A DNA stretch of 64,000 bases from Phormidium tenue FACHB-1052. GTDB lineage: Bacteria > Cyanobacteriota > Cyanobacteriia > Phormidesmidales > Phormidesmidaceae. The DNA lies in assembly GCF_014696675.1 (NCBI RefSeq), contig NZ_JACJQN010000001.1, positions 310,001 to 374,000 of the forward strand. Direction: 5' to 3'. Shown piece after piece: positions 34,094 through 45,023 of the stretch. The notes under the pieces are model-generated. The model made no database searches, was not told where the DNA came from, and saw only the letters and a program-made list of their open reading frames with translations. The position numbers and the translations under genes are program-made. The number at the start of each line of letters is the position of its first letter. The stretch's first letter is position 1.

Positions 34094-36559
34094 CTAGCTC
34101 TCAGCGGAGATCAGCTCTCGACGCTGCTCAGACTGGATAACGACCTTGCCGGTGTCGTCCACATCGACGGTAGCCGTGTCGCCATCGCCCAAACGACCCG
34201 AGAGAATCTCTTCGGCGAGGGTGTCTTCGAGCAGTCGCATAATCGCCCGACGCAGCGGTCGCGCCCCGTAGCTGGGGTTGTAACCCTCTTCCACCAGGCG
34301 CTCTTTGAAGCGCTCGGTGACCTGGAGGTGAATGTTCTTCTCGGTAAGTCGACCGAACACCTCCTTGAGCAGGATGTCGGAGATCTCTTTGACCTCGTCT
34401 TTGGTGAGCTGACGGAAGACGATGATCTCGTCAAGGCGGTTGAGGAACTCAGGGCGGAAGTACTGCTTGAGTTCTTCGTTCACCAGAGAGCGAATGCGGT
34501 TGTATTGCGACTCGGCCTGGTCTTGCTCAAACTCGAAGCCGAGGCCACCGCCACCCTTCTCGATGACTTTAGAACCAATGTTGGAAGTCATGATCAGCAG
34601 GGTGTTCTTAAAGTCGACCGTGCGACCTTTAGCATCGGTCAGGCGACCGTCTTCTAGAATTTGCAGCAGCATGTTGAAGACGTCGGGGTGGGCCTTCTCA
34701 ATTTCGTCAAATAGCACCACGGTGTAGGGCCGACGACGCACGGCTTCGGTCAGCTGACCGCCCTCGTTGTAGCCGACATAGCCCGGAGGCGAGCCAATCA
34801 GTTTGGAAACCGTGTGGCGCTCCATAAACTCGGACATATCCAGACGGATCATGGAGTCTTCGGAGCCGAAGAAGTAGGCGGCCAGAGACTTAGCAAGCTC
34901 AGTTTTACCAACCCCGGTGGGGCCAGAGAACACGAAGCTGGCGATCGGTCGGTTGGGGTTTTTAAGGCCAACTCGGGCACGACGAATGGCGCGGGAAATG
35001 GCCCTCACTGCTTCGTCCTGGCCAATTAGCCGCTGGTGCAGGGTATCTTCCATGTGCAGCAGCTTCTCAGACTCAGATTCGGTGAGTTTGCTCACCGGCA
35101 CCCCAGTCCAGGAGGCGACGATGTGGGCGATGTCTTCTTCGCCCACCACGGGCATGTCTTCACCGCCAGCATCTTCATTAACCTTGTTCTGGGCGATCGC
35201 CCGGATCTCGGCCTTGATTTCCATCTCGCGATCGCGCAGTTCCCCAGCCTTGTCAAAGTCCTGGGAACGCACAGCGTTGTCCTTGTCTTTGAGCACTTGG
35301 CGCAGTTCGCGATCGAGCTCCTTCGCCGCCGGAGGTAGTTGGGAATTGAGTAGACGAACGCGGGAGCCCGCCTCGTCGATCAAGTCGATGGCCTTGTCGG
35401 GCAAGAAGCGATCGGCGATATAGCGATCCGACAGCTTGGCGGCTGCCTCCAGGGCATCGTCGGAAATCTTCAGCTTGTGGTGCTGCTCATAGCGATCGCG
35501 CAGACCGTGCAGGATCTCGATAGTCTCATCCACGCTAGGTTCGCCCACCATCACCGGCTGGAAGCGGCGCTCAAGGGCGGCGTCGCGCTCGATGTGCTTG
35601 CGGTACTCATCTAGGGTGGTGGCCCCGATGCACTGAAGCTCGCCCCGCGCTAGGGCAGGCTTGAGAATGTTCGCAGCGTCGATCGCCCCCTCAGCAGCGC
35701 CCGCCCCGATCAGGGTGTGAACCTCATCAATCACCAGGATGACATTGCCCGCTGTGCGGATCTCATCCATGATTTTTTTCAGGCGCTCTTCAAACTCGCC
35801 TCGGTACTTGGTACCGGCCACCAGCAGGCCAATATCCAGGGTAACCACGCGGCGGTCTTCGAGAATGTCAGGCACGTCACCGTTGCCAATGCGCTGGGCC
35901 AAGCCCTCGGCGATCGCGGTTTTGCCCACGCCAGGCTCGCCAATTAGCACCGGGTTGTTCTTTGTGCGGCGACCCAGGATTTGGATGACGCGCTCAATTT
36001 CCTTCTGCCGTCCCACCACCGGATCGAGCTTGCCGTCGGCGGCCATTTGGGTCAGGTTAGAGCCAAACTCATCTAGAGTGGGGGTCTTGGTGCGCCCACC
36101 ACTGCTCCCGGCAGACACCTCTGCCGTTTCACCCAGCATGCGAATCACCTGGGTACGCACCTTGGATAGGTCAACGCCCAGATTTTCGAGAACGCGGGCC
36201 GCGACCCCCTCGCCTTCGCGGATCAGTCCCAGGAGCAGATGCTCGGTACCAATGTAGTTGTGGCCGAGCTGACGGGCCTCTTCCAGGGAGAGTTCAAGCA
36301 CACGCTTGGCTCGGGGGGTAAAGGGAATTTCAACGGCCACAAAGCCGGAGCCACGACCAATGATCTTTTCAACTTCAATGCGCGCATCCTTGAGGTTGAC
36401 GCCCATTGACTTTAAGACCTTGGCGGCTACGCCCGTGCCTTCTCCAATTAACCCCAGGAGAATCTGCTCGGTACCCACAAAGTTGTGGCCGAGCCGACGA
36501 GCTTCCTCCTGAGCCAGCATGATGACCTTGATTGCTTTTTCTGTGAAGCGTTCAAACAT
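34094..36559 (-). CDS. clpC: ATP-dependent Clp protease ATP-binding subunit ClpC
   Basis: An 821-residue Hsp100 unfoldase, from the [11 protein letters not shown] start. The N-domain has two repeats (about 1-145, with [14 protein letters not shown] and [16 protein letters not shown]). AAA1 Walker A is [13 protein letters not shown] and Walker B is [11 protein letters not shown]. The UVR motif is near residues 420-460, and AAA2 Walker A is [12 protein letters not shown]. The loop GGGLGFEF has the LGF tripeptide that docks ClpP, so it works with ClpP/ClpR. It is essential in cyanobacteria as far as is known. It is followed in a conserved neighbourhood by rimI and lysA. Confidence 0.97.
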   Translation of the reverse strand: MFERFTEKAIKVIMLAQEEARRLGHNFVGTEQILLGLIGEGTGVAAKVLKSMGVNLKDARIEVEKIIGRGSGFVAVEIPFTPRAKRVLELSLEEARQLGHNYIGTEHLLLGLIREGEGVAARVLENLGVDLSKVRTQVIRMLGETAEVSAGSSGGRTKTPTLDEFGSNLTQMAADGKLDPVVGRQKEIERVIQILGRRTKNNPVLIGEPGVGKTAIAEGLAQRIGNGDVPDILEDRRVVTLDIGLLVAGTKYRGEFEERLKKIMDEIRTAGNVILVIDEVHTLIGAGAAEGAIDAANILKPALARGELQCIGATTLDEYRKHIERDAALERRFQPVMVGEPSVDETIEILHGLRDRYEQHHKLKISDDALEAAAKLSDRYIADRFLPDKAIDLIDEAGSRVRLLNSQLPPAAKELDRELRQVLKDKDNAVRSQDFDKAGELRDREMEIKAEIRAIAQNKVNEDAGGEDMPVVGEEDIAHIVASWTGVPVSKLTESESEKLLHMEDTLHQRLIGQDEAVRAISRAIRRARVGLKNPNRPIASFVFSGPTGVGKTELAKSLAAYFFGSEDSMIRLDMSEFMERHTVSKLIGSPPGYVGYNEGGQLTEAVRRRPYTVVLFDEIEKAHPDVFNMLLQILEDGRLTDAKGRTVDFKNTLLIMTSNIGSKVIEKGGGGLGFEFEQDQAESQYNRIRSLVNEELKQYFRPEFLNRLDEIIVFRQLTKDEVKEISDILLKEVFGRLTEKNIHLQVTERFKERLVEEGYNPSYGARPLRRAIMRLLEDTLAEEILSGRLGDGDTATVDVDDTGKVVIQSEQRRELISAES

Positions 36560-36758
36560 GATGGTATTAATCACCTGGTGCGTGCCGGATAGGCAAATTC
36601 TAGCACAGCGATTTTTGTCAGTTGTGCCCTACTAAACAGGCGGTTTACCGCGCTTCCTTCAACTACTCCTTTGGGCTTAGAAATTAGTCGGGATCGCCAA
36701 CTGTCAATAGATTGAGTTTGCAAAAAATGTAAATTTTCTCAACTTTTAAGGTTCGGTT

Positions 36759-37526
36759 TTAGGTTCGGTTGAGGGGCAATTTTTTGTTTGTTATCTGCCA
36801 TCCTTGCCGTCCAAGGCGATCGCTTACGGCACTACGTTGCTGCTGGAGTTGATCGCGAAATTCAGCGGTTTTAAGGGATTTTTGCCACAGAACCAGGGCA
36901 TCTTCGCCGTCGGCGTAGTAGCGACGCCGTCGGCCTAAAGTCTCGAACCCAAAGCTCTCATAAAGAGCTAGGGCGCGGCTATTAGAGGGGCGCACTTCTA
37001 AGGTGGCGCGGGTGAGCGCGCGCTCACTCGCATCCGTCAGCAAATTCACTAGCAGCCATTTCCCCAACCCCCGCCGCTGGTAACGGGGATCGACCGCCAG
37101 TACAGTAATGTGGGCCTCATCCAAAATCGCCCAGTAACAGCCGAGGCCAAGGAGATCGGGTTCATCACTGGGGTCTAGACTTGGTACTGGCTTGGATTCA
37201 GCACCTTCTGAACCCAAGGCCGTTTTCAGGGCAGCCATCGACGCTGTCGATAGATCGGCCTGATTCTCCTGGATACTATGAGGTTGATGCACCAGCATCA
37301 GCAGACAGCTGTTGGGGCTATCTAGCTCGCGCCCGTAGCCCTCTGCTGACCACAGCCCCCCCAGGGTGCGCTGGTCAAGGGCCACCAGGGCAGCAATGTC
37401 GTCGTGGCACGGAGCCTGGCAAGAGAGGTAGCCCACCAACTTTACGGCTTTTAATTTCTGGGGCAAGAAAACTGGCACAGCCCTTAATTGTACACTGGGG
37501 GTTGGGGTCAGGGGCGCAATGGGCAA
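36759..37526 (-). CDS. rimI: Ribosomal protein S18-alanine N-acetyltransferase, RimI-like GNAT
   Basis: A 255-residue GNAT enzyme. The acetyl-CoA loop is VDPRYQRRGLGKWLL and the C-terminal motif ALYESFGFETLGRRRRYYADG is typical of RimI. An insert of about 50 residues, Ser/Asp-rich, separates the N-terminal LVALDQRTLGGLWSAEGY from the acyltransferase core; cyanobacterial RimI proteins often carry such inserts. The start may be later, near LPQKLKAVKL. It is divergent from lysA, with clpC on the same strand upstream; that order is common in cyanobacteria. Confidence 0.85.
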   Translation of the reverse strand: MPIAPLTPTPSVQLRAVPVFLPQKLKAVKLVGYLSCQAPCHDDIAALVALDQRTLGGLWSAEGYGRELDSPNSCLLMLVHQPHSIQENQADLSTASMAALKTALGSEGAESKPVPSLDPSDEPDLLGLGCYWAILDEAHITVLAVDPRYQRRGLGKWLLVNLLTDASERALTRATLEVRPSNSRALALYESFGFETLGRRRRYYADGEDALVLWQKSLKTAEFRDQLQQQRSAVSDRLGRQGWQITNKKLPLNRT

Positions 37527-37615
37527 AGACTGGTTGAGTCGGGCGATCGCCAGTTCAAGCTTCCAGCAGTCTCAAATTAATCCTCGAACAACGTTTTTCT
37601 GTGAGCGCAACGTCT

Positions 37616-39031
37616 ATGGTTTCGACTTCTCCCCTATCGGCCTCGATCGCCGATAGCCGCCAGTACCTCCCCCCCGCCAACCCCGAAGGAACGCTGTCTC
37701 CTAACCAGCAGCTATTGCCCCTGACCGCCACCACCACACCGGACGACCATCTCAGCGTCGGCGGCTGCGACGTAGTAGACTTGGTCGAGCGCTTTGGTAC
37801 GCCTCTATATATTCTCGACGACCACACCCTGCGCACGGCCTGCCGCCAATATCGCCAAGGGTTTGAGCGCTACTACCCCGGCGAGGCGCTGGTGATCTAC
37901 GCGTCGAAAGCCTGGAACTGCCTGGCGGTGTGTGCCATTGTCACCGATGAGGGACTGGGGATTGATGTGGTGTCGGCGGGCGAATTGCTCACAGCCACCG
38001 GAGCCGGAGCCGACTGCGATCGCATCTACTTCCACGGCAACAACAAGTCCTTTGAAGAGCTGACTCTAGCGGTCGAGGTGGGCTGCCGGGTTGTAGTCGA
38101 TAACTGGTTAGAACTCAAGACCCTAGGTGAGCTGGCCACACGCGAAGGCAAAACCGTGCCGATTTTGCTGCGGGTCACCCCCGGCATTGAGTGCCACACC
38201 CACGAATACATCCGCACCGGCCACCTCGACAGCAAGTTTGGCTTCGACCCCGACCAGATCGAATCGGTATTTGAGTTCCTGGCGAGCCAGCCCCAACTCC
38301 AGTGTTTGGGAGTCCATGCCCACATTGGCTCGCAGATTTTTGAGCTAAACCCCCACACCGACCTGGGGGCCGTTATGGCTCAGTGGGTGGTGACGGCCCA
38401 GCGCTACGGGCTCACCCTAACGGAACTCGATGTGGGCGGTGGTCTGGGCATTCGCTACACCGAGGGCGATGACCCACCGAGCATTGACACCTGGGTAAAG
38501 ACCGTGTGCGAAAGCGTGATCGCAGCCTGTGCAGCTCACGATATTCCGCTGCCCAAGCTGCTGTGTGAACCGGGGCGATCGCTGATTGGCTCTGCCTGCG
38601 TCACCGCCTACCGAGTCGGCAGCCAAAAGGTGATCCCCGGCCTGCGCACCTACGCGGCCATTGACGGCGGCATGTCCGACAACCCCCGCCCCATCACTTA
38701 TCAGTCGGTGTATCGGGCGCTGGTGGCCAACCGCATGACGGCCCCCCTGGCCGAAACCGTAACCCTAGCCGGTAAGCACTGCGAGTCTGGCGATATTCTA
38801 ATTAAGGATGCGGCCCTGCCCGAGTTGAAGAGCGGCGATGTGGTTACTATTGCGGGCACGGGTGCCTACAATTACAGCATGGCTTCGAACTACAACCGGG
38901 TGCCTCGGCCTGCGGCGGTGCTGGTGGCCGACGGCGATGCCACCCTCATCATTCGCCGCGAAACTGTGGCGGATCTGCTTCGGCAAGACTGTCTGCCCGA
39001 AACCATCAGGCCGAAAGCAAAGTCTACCTAG
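37616..39031 (+). CDS. lysA: Diaminopimelate decarboxylase
   Basis: A 471-residue PLP enzyme that makes lysine from meso-diaminopimelate. An ATG start (MVSTSPLSASIADSR) is preferred; a GTG five codons upstream is open. The PLP lysine is in YASKAWNCLAV, the GGGLG loop is in LDVGGGLGIRYTEGDDPP, and CESGDILIKDA with GAYNYSMASNYN is the C-terminal active-site part. The first 50 residues are a non-conserved Pro-rich extension. It is followed by cdaA after 96 bp. Confidence 0.97.
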   Translation: MVSTSPLSASIADSRQYLPPANPEGTLSPNQQLLPLTATTTPDDHLSVGGCDVVDLVERFGTPLYILDDHTLRTACRQYRQGFERYYPGEALVIYASKAWNCLAVCAIVTDEGLGIDVVSAGELLTATGAGADCDRIYFHGNNKSFEELTLAVEVGCRVVVDNWLELKTLGELATREGKTVPILLRVTPGIECHTHEYIRTGHLDSKFGFDPDQIESVFEFLASQPQLQCLGVHAHIGSQIFELNPHTDLGAVMAQWVVTAQRYGLTLTELDVGGGLGIRYTEGDDPPSIDTWVKTVCESVIAACAAHDIPLPKLLCEPGRSLIGSACVTAYRVGSQKVIPGLRTYAAIDGGMSDNPRPITYQSVYRALVANRMTAPLAETVTLAGKHCESGDILIKDAALPELKSGDVVTIAGTGAYNYSMASNYNRVPRPAAVLVADGDATLIIRRETVADLLRQDCLPETIRPKAKST

Positions 39032-39127
39032 TCAGCTAACCGTTGCTAGTCTTGGGCAGGATTTTGCCAGAGGGCTGTTCGGGCTAACCCATCGCACAGC
39101 CGCTCAGACACCATCCTTGAACGCTGC

Positions 39128-40048
39128 ATGAACTACCTCTGGGAGCAATGGCTAACAAACCTTGACCAGGTTAGGTTCGTGCTTCAGGCGCTCGACATTG
39201 CGCTGGTGCTGCTGCTGAGCTACGTGGTGCTCGTCATCATTGGCGAGAAGCGTACCTTGTGGATGGTGCGGGGGCTGATTTTTTTGATGCTGGCAGCGGC
39301 CCTGAGCAAGTTTCTGGGCTTAGCCCTGCTCGGCTTTGTGCTCGACAAACTAGTGATTGGCTCGGCAGTGGCCATGGCCTTTATGCTCCAGGGGGAGTTT
39401 CGGCGACTGCTGGAGCTACTGGGCCAGGGACGGGTATGGGAATTGCTCAGCCCGTCGCGAGAGGCCATGCCCCAGCCCGACAACGTGATCGATGAGATTG
39501 TTGACGCCGTTAAAGAGCTGTCCCAAAATCGCACCGGGGCGCTGCTCATTCTCGAAATTGATAAGCTGATTGACGAGCGCGACTTTACGGTGCCGGGGGT
39601 ACGCATCAATGCGGAAGTGTCGAAGGAACTGATTCAGACCATTTTTCAAACCAGCACGCTGCTTCACGATGGGGCTATGCTGGTGCGCGGTGCGCGGATT
39701 GCGGCGGCGGGGGTAATCTTGCCGATTTCTGAGCGGGTGGCCTCGCGTCAGCTCGGCACTCGCCACCGGGCGGCGATGGGCATTACTGAACGGGTAGAGC
39801 ATTGTATTTGTGTTGTGGTATCAGAAGAAACCGGCTCTATTTCGCTGGCGGAAGGCGGTATTCTAGATCGGCCTCTAACCAGCAGCCGCCTGCGCAGTAT
39901 TCTGCGGTCTAAGTTTTCTAAATCGGTAGATCGCGAGGCGGTGGCACCCCAGCTCAGAAGCCTTGGTCGGCGGCTGGGCAGCCTTGGAGTTGCCTATGTA
40001 CTGCGCTTGTTTCGTCTCCCCTCATCGTCTCCCCGAGAGAAAAAATGA
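39128..40048 (+). CDS. cdaA: Diadenylate cyclase CdaA (c-di-AMP synthase)
   Basis: A 306-residue membrane enzyme that condenses two ATP into cyclic di-AMP. Three transmembrane helices (about 20-90: [20 protein letters not shown] and following) precede the DAC domain. The catalytic signatures are [19 protein letters not shown] (DGA) and [12 protein letters not shown] (RHR). Cyclic di-AMP controls K+ and osmotic balance. The gene overlaps uppS by 4 bp (ATGA), a strong sign of one translation unit. The lysA-cdaA-uppS order recurs in cyanobacteria. Confidence 0.96.
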   Translation: MNYLWEQWLTNLDQVRFVLQALDIALVLLLSYVVLVIIGEKRTLWMVRGLIFLMLAAALSKFLGLALLGFVLDKLVIGSAVAMAFMLQGEFRRLLELLGQGRVWELLSPSREAMPQPDNVIDEIVDAVKELSQNRTGALLILEIDKLIDERDFTVPGVRINAEVSKELIQTIFQTSTLLHDGAMLVRGARIAAAGVILPISERVASRQLGTRHRAAMGITERVEHCICVVVSEETGSISLAEGGILDRPLTSSRLRSILRSKFSKSVDREAVAPQLRSLGRRLGSLGVAYVLRLFRLPSSSPREKK

Positions 40049-40800
40049 CCACCAAGCCTGTTGTTCGCTACGCCCTGCCCGCCGACCTCAAGCCCGATCG
40101 CCTACCCCAGCACGTGGCGGTGATTATGGATGGCAACGGGCGCTGGGCCAAACGCCGGGGGCTACCGCGCATCATGGGCCATCGCCGGGGGGTAGACACC
40201 CTCAAAACCCTGCTGCGCTGCTGCCGCGACTGGGGCATTGGGGCGCTGACGGCCTACGCCTTTTCGACGGAGAACTGGGGTCGCCCGGTTGAGGAGGTAG
40301 ATTTTTTGATGGCGCTGTTTGAGCGAGTGCTGCGCCAGGAACTGCTGGAGATGATGGAGGAAAATGTCCGCATTCGCTTTGTGGGCAACCTGGCGGCCCT
40401 GCCGCGATCGCTCCAGGGCGAGATTCACCAGGCGGTCACCCAGACCCAGGGCAACCACGGCATCGAGTTTACGGTGGCCACCAACTATGGCGGGCGGCAA
40501 GAGATTGTGCAGGCCTGTCGAGCGATCGCCGAACAGGTGCAGCGGGGCGAGCTGAGCCCCAGCGACATTAGCGAAGAGCTGTTTAGCCGCCACCTCTATA
40601 CCTCCGAGATTAGCGATCCTGACCTGCTAATTCGCACCAGCGGTGAGATGCGGATTAGCAACTTTCTGCTGTGGCAGCTAGCCTACGCCGAGATCTATGT
40701 GACCGACACCCTATGGCCCGACTTCGACACCTCAGAGTTTCACCGGGCGATCTATGCCTACCAGCAGCGCGATCGCCGCTTTGGCAAGGTCAAGGGCTAA
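40045..40800 (+). CDS. uppS: Isoprenyl transferase (undecaprenyl diphosphate synthase type)
   Basis: A 251-residue cis-prenyltransferase that makes the long C55 lipid carrier for peptidoglycan. Hallmarks are [20 protein letters not shown] with the catalytic Asp, [19 protein letters not shown] and [20 protein letters not shown]. The start codon overlaps the cdaA stop. The carrier links it to cell-wall synthesis, an old partner of c-di-AMP signalling (inference). Confidence 0.97.
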   Translation: MTTKPVVRYALPADLKPDRLPQHVAVIMDGNGRWAKRRGLPRIMGHRRGVDTLKTLLRCCRDWGIGALTAYAFSTENWGRPVEEVDFLMALFERVLRQELLEMMEENVRIRFVGNLAALPRSLQGEIHQAVTQTQGNHGIEFTVATNYGGRQEIVQACRAIAEQVQRGELSPSDISEELFSRHLYTSEISDPDLLIRTSGEMRISNFLLWQLAYAEIYVTDTLWPDFDTSEFHRAIYAYQQRDRRFGKVKG

Positions 40801-40914
40801 TGCGCTCAATCCCTCTCCCAGGGGAAGAGGAACTTTAGGGTAAAAAGACCTTTGATAGGAAAGCGCTAAGCGCTACTCCCCCTCTAAAATCCAAAATCTA
40901 AAAGCCAAAACTCC

Positions 40915-41448
40915 ATGAATATCCCCACCTGGATCACCGTCTCCCGCCTGCTTGGAGTTCCGCTACTGCTAATCCTCCTTCAGGCACCGACGGCGACCCA
41001 GCGGTGGTGGGCAGCGGGCATCTTTGTGGTGGCAGCGAGCACCGACTGGCTCGATGGCTACCTAGCTCGTAGGCTCAACCAGGTGACGGATCTGGGCAAA
41101 TTTTTAGACCCCCTGGTGGATAAGCTGCTGGTGCTGGCTCCCTTGCTGATGCTGGTGGGGCTGGGTCAGGTGCCCGGCTGGGGCGTGTTTTTAATCGTGG
41201 CGCGGGAGATTACGATTTCTGGCTGGCGGGTCAACCCGGCCATGCAGGGGGGCGCGGTACCGGGAGCAAACCTGTGGGGTAAGGCCAAAACCGTAGTGCA
41301 GATTGTGGCGATCGCCCTGCTCCTGGCCCCGCTACCGGCAGTGTGGGATGGGCCAGCGCAAATTCTCTTTTGGGTGGCAGTGGCGCTAACCTTGGCCTCA
41401 GGCCTGGTCTATCTATGGCCCCAAATGCAGTCCAGCCGCAGCGCTTAA
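40915..41448 (+). CDS. pgsA: CDP-diacylglycerol-glycerol-3-phosphate phosphatidyltransferase
   Basis: A 177-residue integral membrane enzyme that makes phosphatidylglycerol phosphate, the essential phospholipid of thylakoids. The CDP-alcohol phosphotransferase motif D-G-x2-A-R-x8-G-x3-D-x3-D is DGYLARRLNQVTDLGKFLDP, with the last Asp in LVDK. About five transmembrane helices are visible. It follows uppS after 114 bp of repeat-like sequence (AAAATCCAAAATCTAAAAGCC). Confidence 0.94.
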   Translation: MNIPTWITVSRLLGVPLLLILLQAPTATQRWWAAGIFVVAASTDWLDGYLARRLNQVTDLGKFLDPLVDKLLVLAPLLMLVGLGQVPGWGVFLIVAREITISGWRVNPAMQGGAVPGANLWGKAKTVVQIVAIALLLAPLPAVWDGPAQILFWVAVALTLASGLVYLWPQMQSSRSA

Positions 41449-41538
41449 ACCAGATGGTGAAACTAACGCCATAAAAAGTCCTGGAGTAACGTCAAGTCTC
41501 TGCCGAGTGTCTGCTAAACTAACGAAGAACTACTTCTT

Positions 41539-41628
41539 GGAAGCGTGGCTGAGTGGTCGAAAGCGCCTCCCTGCTAAGGAGGTAGGGGAGTAAACCTTCC
41601 CTCGTGGGTTCAAATCCCACCGCTTCCG
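41539..41628 (+). tRNA. tRNA-Ser (anticodon GCU)
   Basis: Acceptor GGAAGCG pairs with CGCTTCC, the anticodon stem CCTCC/GGAGG holds CTGCTAA with anticodon GCT at 41573-41575, a long variable arm marks it as a class II tRNA, and the T-arm is GTGGG TTCAAAT CCCAC. The discriminator base is G and CCA is not encoded. It reads AGC/AGU serine codons. Confidence 0.96.
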
Positions 41629-41640
41629 TATTTTGAGTCT

Positions 41641-41682
41641 ATAAAAGCAGCTGGTATGAGTGCTCATACCAGCTGCTTTTAT
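41641..41682. terminator. Intrinsic terminator after tRNA-Ser
   Basis: A 20-bp perfect stem ATAAAAGCAGCTGGTATGAG with only TG between the arms, so the loop opens to about 4-6 nt. T-rich on the plus strand. Confidence 0.9.
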
Positions 41683-41766
41683 ATGTCAATCAACGGCTTT
41701 TGAAGATACAGGTGTACTTAAAGTTCTCCTGTACTGTAGGCTGGGAATAGTGGTGCTAATGTACCC

Positions 41767-44700
41767 ATGATTCCCAAGCACATTGCCCTCAAGAATTTTC
41801 TTAGCTATCGCGATGCCAGCCTAGACTTCAACGGGCTGCACGTGGTTTGCGTGGCGGGGCCCAACGGTGCGGGCAAATCGTCGCTGCTAGAGGCGATCGC
41901 CTGGGCGCTGTGGGGCCAAAGCCGAGTCGCCGCCGATGACGACATCATCCACCAGGGCGAAATGGAGGCCCAGGTGACGTTTCAGTTTCACCAGGGTGAC
42001 CACACCTACCGGGTGATACGCAGCCGCCACCGCAGCCAGGGCACCAGTCTAGAGTTTCAGGTGCACACCGAGGAGGGCTGGCGGGTGCTGACCCAGCGTG
42101 GGGTGCGGGCCACCCAACTGCTAATCTGCCGCCACCTCCGGCTCGACTACGACACTTTTATCAACTCGGCCTACCTGCGCCAGGGTGGGGCCGACGACTT
42201 TATGCTGAAGCGACCCGGCGATCGCAAACAAATTCTGGCCAACCTGCTCAAGCTGCACCAGTACGACCACCTGGCCGAGGGGGCCAAAGAGCAGGCTCGC
42301 CAGGCCAAGGCCGAGGCCACCCTGCGTCAAACTCAGCTCGACGAACTCACCGCTGCCCTAGCCGACTACGAACCGACGCTACAGCGCCAGGCTCAGTTTC
42401 AGCAGACGCTGCACGATATCGATCAGGCTCAGGAGCGCGATCGCCAGCGTCAGCAACAGCTTCGCACCCTTGAGCACACCCACAGTGCCTGTAATCAGCA
42501 GCTTCAGATGCAGCGGCAGCAGCGGCAGCACCTGACGGCTCTTTTGCACCAAACCGAAACGTCCCTGGCCGCGCTGACCCGTGAGCAGCACCAGCATGAC
42601 CGGCGTTTGGCCCAAGCCGCCGAGATTGAAACCGGCCTAGCTGAACTGGCGGCTCTAGAAGCGGAGGATGCTCAGCTCAATCAGCACTTTCAACGCTATC
42701 AGGCGCTAGAAGCGCAGCGTCAGAGCCTAGAAGCTGAGTGGCAAGCCCAGTCGGCTGAGACCCGCACGCGCCTGGGCCAAACCCAGCTCCAGCTGGCGGC
42801 CTTGCAGGCCCAGATTGCCGATTTAGACGCGGCTCTCTTACAAAGCGAAGCTGTTGATGCGGCCCGCCAGCAGTTTCTCATTGCCAAAGCCCGCCTCAAA
42901 CACTTAGATGCGCTTCAGCTTCAGTCTGAACCCTTACAGCAGCGACGCCGACAGCTAGAAAGCGGGTTACAGCAGGCCCAAACCCGGCTTCAAACCCGAT
43001 TAGAAGAACTCGCCGCCGCCGCCCAGCAGCTCCAGCAGGATCAGGGGAATCCGCCCGAGCTAGTAGCGACCGCCCAGGAGGTGTCAAAAACCCTGAGCTA
43101 TTTGGAGCAGCGCCGAGCCTACCAGGAGAAGGTGCGCGAGAAGGGGCTAGAGCGGCGCAGCGTTATGGAGGTGCTTCAGTCTAATCAGCGAGCCTGCGAA
43201 ACCCAGATCGCTCAAATTGGCCAGAAGCTAGGCATGCTCGCTCAACCGGAGGCCGTCTGCCCGCTGTGCGATCGCGCCCTCAAGCCCCATCACCGCGCTC
43301 TGGTTGAAGGTCGCCATCGCCAGCATCAGCAAGAACTGCAAGAAGAGATTTGGGTCATTCGCGAGCAGCTGGCTGTTTCAGAGCGCGAAATTCAGGTGCT
43401 GCGACAGGAGTATCGAGCGGTCGAAGCCGAACTAGAGGCCTACGCCCCAGTGCTCCAAAAGCAGGGCCAGCTCACAGCGGAGATGGCCTCCCAAGCCACC
43501 GTCCACGAGCGGCTTCAAGTCCTAGAGGCCGAGCAGCAGCGCCTAGAGCAGTCCCTCACCGAGAACCAGTACGCCCTCGACCTGCGCACGGAGTTGCACC
43601 AGATCAACAACACCCTGGCCCAGCTGGCCTACGACGATCGCGACCATGCCCTGACCCGGGGCCAGGTCAATCGGCTGCGCTGGGCTGAGATCAAGCACCA
43701 CGAGTTGACCCAGGCGCGACGCCGACGGCAGCAGCTCGAGCGGCGACAGCAGCAGCTTGAGGCCGACCAAATTGCCCTTGAGACTGAGCTGACCCAGCTC
43801 CAGGTTGGTACCCAGGGCCAGGCCTTAGCGGCAGCCCAAGCCGCCCTTGAGCAGCTCAGCTACCGCATTGACCATCACCAGCAGGTGCGCCAGTCCTTGC
43901 TAGCCGCCCAAGTCTGGCGGCAACGCCATCGGGAGCTAGAAGCAGCCCGCCAGCAGCAGCCCCAGCGCCAGATTCAGATCGAGGGACTTCAGGCCCAGGA
44001 GCGGCAGCAGCGCCAGGAGCTAGAACAGTTGAGCGTGGCGATCGCCACCCTAGAGGAGCAGCACCAGGCCTTGGCCTACGATGCGGATGCTCTAGAACAG
44101 TTGGAGCGGGCGATCGCCACCCGCCAGTACCAGCGCGATGCCCTCCTAGCCCAGTTGGGTGCTCTCGGTCAGGCCCGTCAGCACCTCGACGATCTGCACC
44201 AGGGACTCGCCCAAAAGCAGCAAGAGCTAGCCGCCGTCCGCCAGCGCCAGCGGGTCTACCAAGAGCTGGCCCAGGCCTTTGGCCACAACGGCATCCAGGC
44301 GCTGATGATCGAAAACCTGCTGCCCCAGCTCGAGGCCGAAACCAACAACCTGCTGGGTCGCCTCAGTGCTCACCAGCTCCACGTGCAGTTCGCCACCCAG
44401 CGGGCCACCAAGCGGGGCCAAGGGGTAATCGACACGCTGGATATTCTAATTGCCGACTCTCGAGGCACCCGCCCCTATGAAACCTACTCGGGCGGGGAGG
44501 CGTTTCGGGTTAACTTTGCCCTCCGGCTGGCCCTAGCCCGACTGTTGGCCCAGCGATCGGGGCTAGCGCTACAGCTGCTGATTATCGATGAGGGCTTTGG
44601 CACCCAGGATCAGCAGGGGTGCGATCGCCTAATTGCCGCCATCAACGCGATCGCCGCTGACTTTGCCTGCATTCTTACCGTTACCCATATTCCCCATTTT

Positions 44701-44772
44701 CGAGCGGCTTTTCAGACCCGCATCGATGTGACGAAGACAGCTCAGGGATCGCAGCTTTCTTTCTCAGCCTAA
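41767..44772 (+). CDS. sbcC: SbcC/Rad50-type SMC nuclease subunit
   Basis: A 1001-residue ATPase. Walker A is GPNGAGKSSLLEAIAW at residues 32-47. Two long Gln/Leu/Glu-rich coiled coils flank the zinc-hook AVCPLCDRALKPH near residue 497. The C-terminal half has the signature YSGGEAFRVNFALRLALARL and Walker B LLIIDEGFGTQDQQG. With SbcD/Mre11 it opens hairpins and trims double-strand breaks. sbcD is not adjacent. The gene starts about 140 bp after the tRNA terminator. Confidence 0.95.
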   Translation: MIPKHIALKNFLSYRDASLDFNGLHVVCVAGPNGAGKSSLLEAIAWALWGQSRVAADDDIIHQGEMEAQVTFQFHQGDHTYRVIRSRHRSQGTSLEFQVHTEEGWRVLTQRGVRATQLLICRHLRLDYDTFINSAYLRQGGADDFMLKRPGDRKQILANLLKLHQYDHLAEGAKEQARQAKAEATLRQTQLDELTAALADYEPTLQRQAQFQQTLHDIDQAQERDRQRQQQLRTLEHTHSACNQQLQMQRQQRQHLTALLHQTETSLAALTREQHQHDRRLAQAAEIETGLAELAALEAEDAQLNQHFQRYQALEAQRQSLEAEWQAQSAETRTRLGQTQLQLAALQAQIADLDAALLQSEAVDAARQQFLIAKARLKHLDALQLQSEPLQQRRRQLESGLQQAQTRLQTRLEELAAAAQQLQQDQGNPPELVATAQEVSKTLSYLEQRRAYQEKVREKGLERRSVMEVLQSNQRACETQIAQIGQKLGMLAQPEAVCPLCDRALKPHHRALVEGRHRQHQQELQEEIWVIREQLAVSEREIQVLRQEYRAVEAELEAYAPVLQKQGQLTAEMASQATVHERLQVLEAEQQRLEQSLTENQYALDLRTELHQINNTLAQLAYDDRDHALTRGQVNRLRWAEIKHHELTQARRRRQQLERRQQQLEADQIALETELTQLQVGTQGQALAAAQAALEQLSYRIDHHQQVRQSLLAAQVWRQRHRELEAARQQQPQRQIQIEGLQAQERQQRQELEQLSVAIATLEEQHQALAYDADALEQLERAIATRQYQRDALLAQLGALGQARQHLDDLHQGLAQKQQELAAVRQRQRVYQELAQAFGHNGIQALMIENLLPQLEAETNNLLGRLSAHQLHVQFATQRATKRGQGVIDTLDILIADSRGTRPYETYSGGEAFRVNFALRLALARLLAQRSGLALQLLIIDEGFGTQDQQGCDRLIAAINAIAADFACILTVTHIPHFRAAFQTRIDVTKTAQGSQLSFSA

Positions 44773-45023
44773 AACTAGCCCAGATTCCGTAAACCTTTAA
44801 GTAGCTTCTCAGATTTTTATTAACATTCTTTTTAGATTTTAAGAATTTCCCCTTTGGCTAGTCCAGAAATATGTCTTCTGGAATGCAATACGGCCTAACC
44901 AATCGCTTTAATCTAAAGGGTATGAGCCTGCGGGATCAAGGCGGGCTGAGTATTAATGACCATTCACGACTGCCTTCATAAATGTTACAGTTGTTTACAT
45001 ATTCCATTAATAACCTTTTACCT

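Noticed and set aside
41715-41745. LexA-box-like GTACTTAAAGTTC just upstream of sbcC
   Set aside because: The spacing between GTAC and GTTC is five bases, not the four required by the consensus that fits the lexA promoter, and the flanking bases do not match.
42300-44250. Long Gln/Arg/Leu-rich repetitive stretch
   Set aside because: It is the normal coiled-coil arms of SbcC on both sides of the CPLC zinc hook, not a repeat element.
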